Source: Betaproteobacteria bacterium
GTDB lineage: Bacteria > Pseudomonadota > Gammaproteobacteria > Burkholderiales > SG8-41
Length of the DNA stretch: 64,000 nt
NCBI GenBank assembly: GCA_016192825.1
Contig: JACPTK010000006.1
Location: forward strand, 62,001 to 126,000
Direction: 5' to 3'
Below, in pieces: positions 63,535 through 64,000 of this stretch. Positions within the stretch are counted from its first letter, which is position 1, and every line of letters starts with the position of its first letter. Made by a program: the position numbers and the translations under genes. The notes under the pieces are model-generated. The model ran no database searches, was not told the origin of the DNA, and saw only the letters and a program-made list of their open reading frames with translations.

Positions 63535-63768
63535 TTAGCGGGACGGCTTCCGCTCTGAGCTCCTGGTTTCACCCCTTTTCCTTCGCCGCTGCAGTATCAG
63601 CGTGGCAAGCGCGCCGGCCAGCGCCGCGACGCAGACAACCCCAAGAACGATGCCTACAAAGCTCCAGAACCCTTGGCACCGGGCCAGGGCTTCCTCGGCG
63701 TTTATGCATGAGTCGGCGTATGCCAGCCACCAGGAGATTCTCGCCTCGAGGAATTGCAGGGCTTCCAT
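63535..63768 (-). CDS. Small membrane protein
   Basis: A 77-residue ORF with an amphipathic N terminus (MEALQFLEARISWWLAYADS), one hydrophobic helix (FVGIVLGVVCVAALAGALAT) and a basic tail (QRRRKRGETR). The composition and topology look like a genuine membrane protein, but there is no good Shine-Dalgarno sequence and no recognised family. It is convergent with the PAS gene. Confidence 0.4.
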   Translation of the reverse strand: MEALQFLEARISWWLAYADSCINAEEALARCQGFWSFVGIVLGVVCVAALAGALATLILQRRRKRGETRSSERKPSR

Positions 63769-63930
63769 GTTTGGGGGCGGAGAGGGGAAGAAATAATGCC
63801 GTCCTTATACAACCATGGGCAGGTGCCTGTGATGTAATTTGACATAATATACATTATACGCACTAGAACATCGGCGACTTTATACCCAAACCCTCCATTT
63901 TTGAACCCTCATCTGCCACCATACCCCCAT

Positions 63931-64000
63931 ATGCAGCCAGACCTCCTCACCGTCCTGGCCACCATGTATGGATACACATACGCCATAGTGATCGGACACA
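63931..64000 (+). CDS. Start of an unrecognised ORF (partial)
   Basis: ATG 63931 opens MQPDLLTVLATMYGYTYAIV and remains open to the window edge. The DNA before it (63839-63930) is AT-rich with a perfect TTGACA and the dyad ATAATATACATTAT, so a promoter here is plausible. Too short to identify. Confidence 0.3.
   Translation, partial: MQPDLLTVLATMYGYTYAIVIGH

Noticed and set aside
63839-63867. Strong sigma-70 promoter before the last ORF
   Set aside because: TTGACA is perfect, but no good -10 lies at 16-18 bp; kept only as a remark in the partial ORF entry.

Overview
The window is high-GC chromosomal DNA from a proteobacterium, most likely a betaproteobacterium of the Burkholderiales/Nitrosomonadales type. 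The evidence is gene order (pyrG-kdsA-eno-ftsB; rpoE-rseA-rseB-mucD-lepA-lepB-rnc-era-recO-pdxJ-acpS-nagZ), two Bug-type tripartite-tricarboxylate receptors and many GTG starts. No species name can be supported from the sequence alone.

Layout. 1-1440 holds the end of an unknown gene, a Bug receptor and an IS1380-type transposase scar. 1610-10400 is housekeeping: ppsR and ppsA (divergent), pyrG, kdsA, eno, ftsB, folD and a small membrane protein. 10568-17160 carries a 1176-residue fused iron-sulfur/flavin oxidoreductase, an omega-amino-acid aminotransferase (minus strand) and a fused binding-protein/permease for osmoprotectants. 17393-21127 is the envelope-stress operon (rpoE, rseA, rseB, mucD), ending in a glutaredoxin-like gene with an internal deletion. 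21187-29672 runs from lepA to a cation-efflux gene, with most genes from rnc onward overlapping by a few bases. efp and uvrC are divergent, then comes pgsA.

The centre of interest is 33251-54611. In E. coli the order is uvrC-pgsA-glyW-cysT-leuZ. Here the same three tRNA genes (Gly-GCC, Cys-GCA, Leu-UAA) follow uvrC-pgsA but are pushed apart by two islands, each bounded by a direct repeat of a tRNA 3' half. Island A (33279-43125, about 9.8 kb, 48-bp repeats in tRNA-Gly) is a compact phage-satellite-like element. It encodes an integrase, a DUF3102 protein, a replication initiator with iteron-like repeats inside its own gene, a P27-type small terminase, an HK97-type capsid protein, a ClpP-type protease and several small proteins. 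It has no recognisable large terminase, portal or tail genes. Island B (43250-54505, about 11.2 kb, 44-bp repeats in tRNA-Cys) is an eroded composite. Relics of an integrase, a DUF736 protein, a HigA-like antitoxin, a DISARM-like drmD/drmMI junction and an AbiE pair surround a cyclic-di-GMP module: a REC-GGDEF-LuxR protein, a c-di-GMP-I riboswitch upstream of a CHASE hybrid kinase, a REC-GGDEF-EAL protein and a 5'-truncated GAF-GGDEF-EAL protein.

After tRNA-Leu the window returns to core genes: DUF1178, a universal stress protein behind an FNR/ANR-like site, a second Bug receptor, a three-gene beta-oxidation-type set (hydratase, 3-hydroxyacyl-CoA dehydrogenase, thiolase), a MerR-headed class III cyclase and a PAS membrane protein. 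A structured repeat of about 207 bp occurs twice in opposite orientation (32234-32440 and 62343-62550), with a hairpin relative after pgsA. All calls come from reading the sequence and the supplied ORF track; no database search was run.
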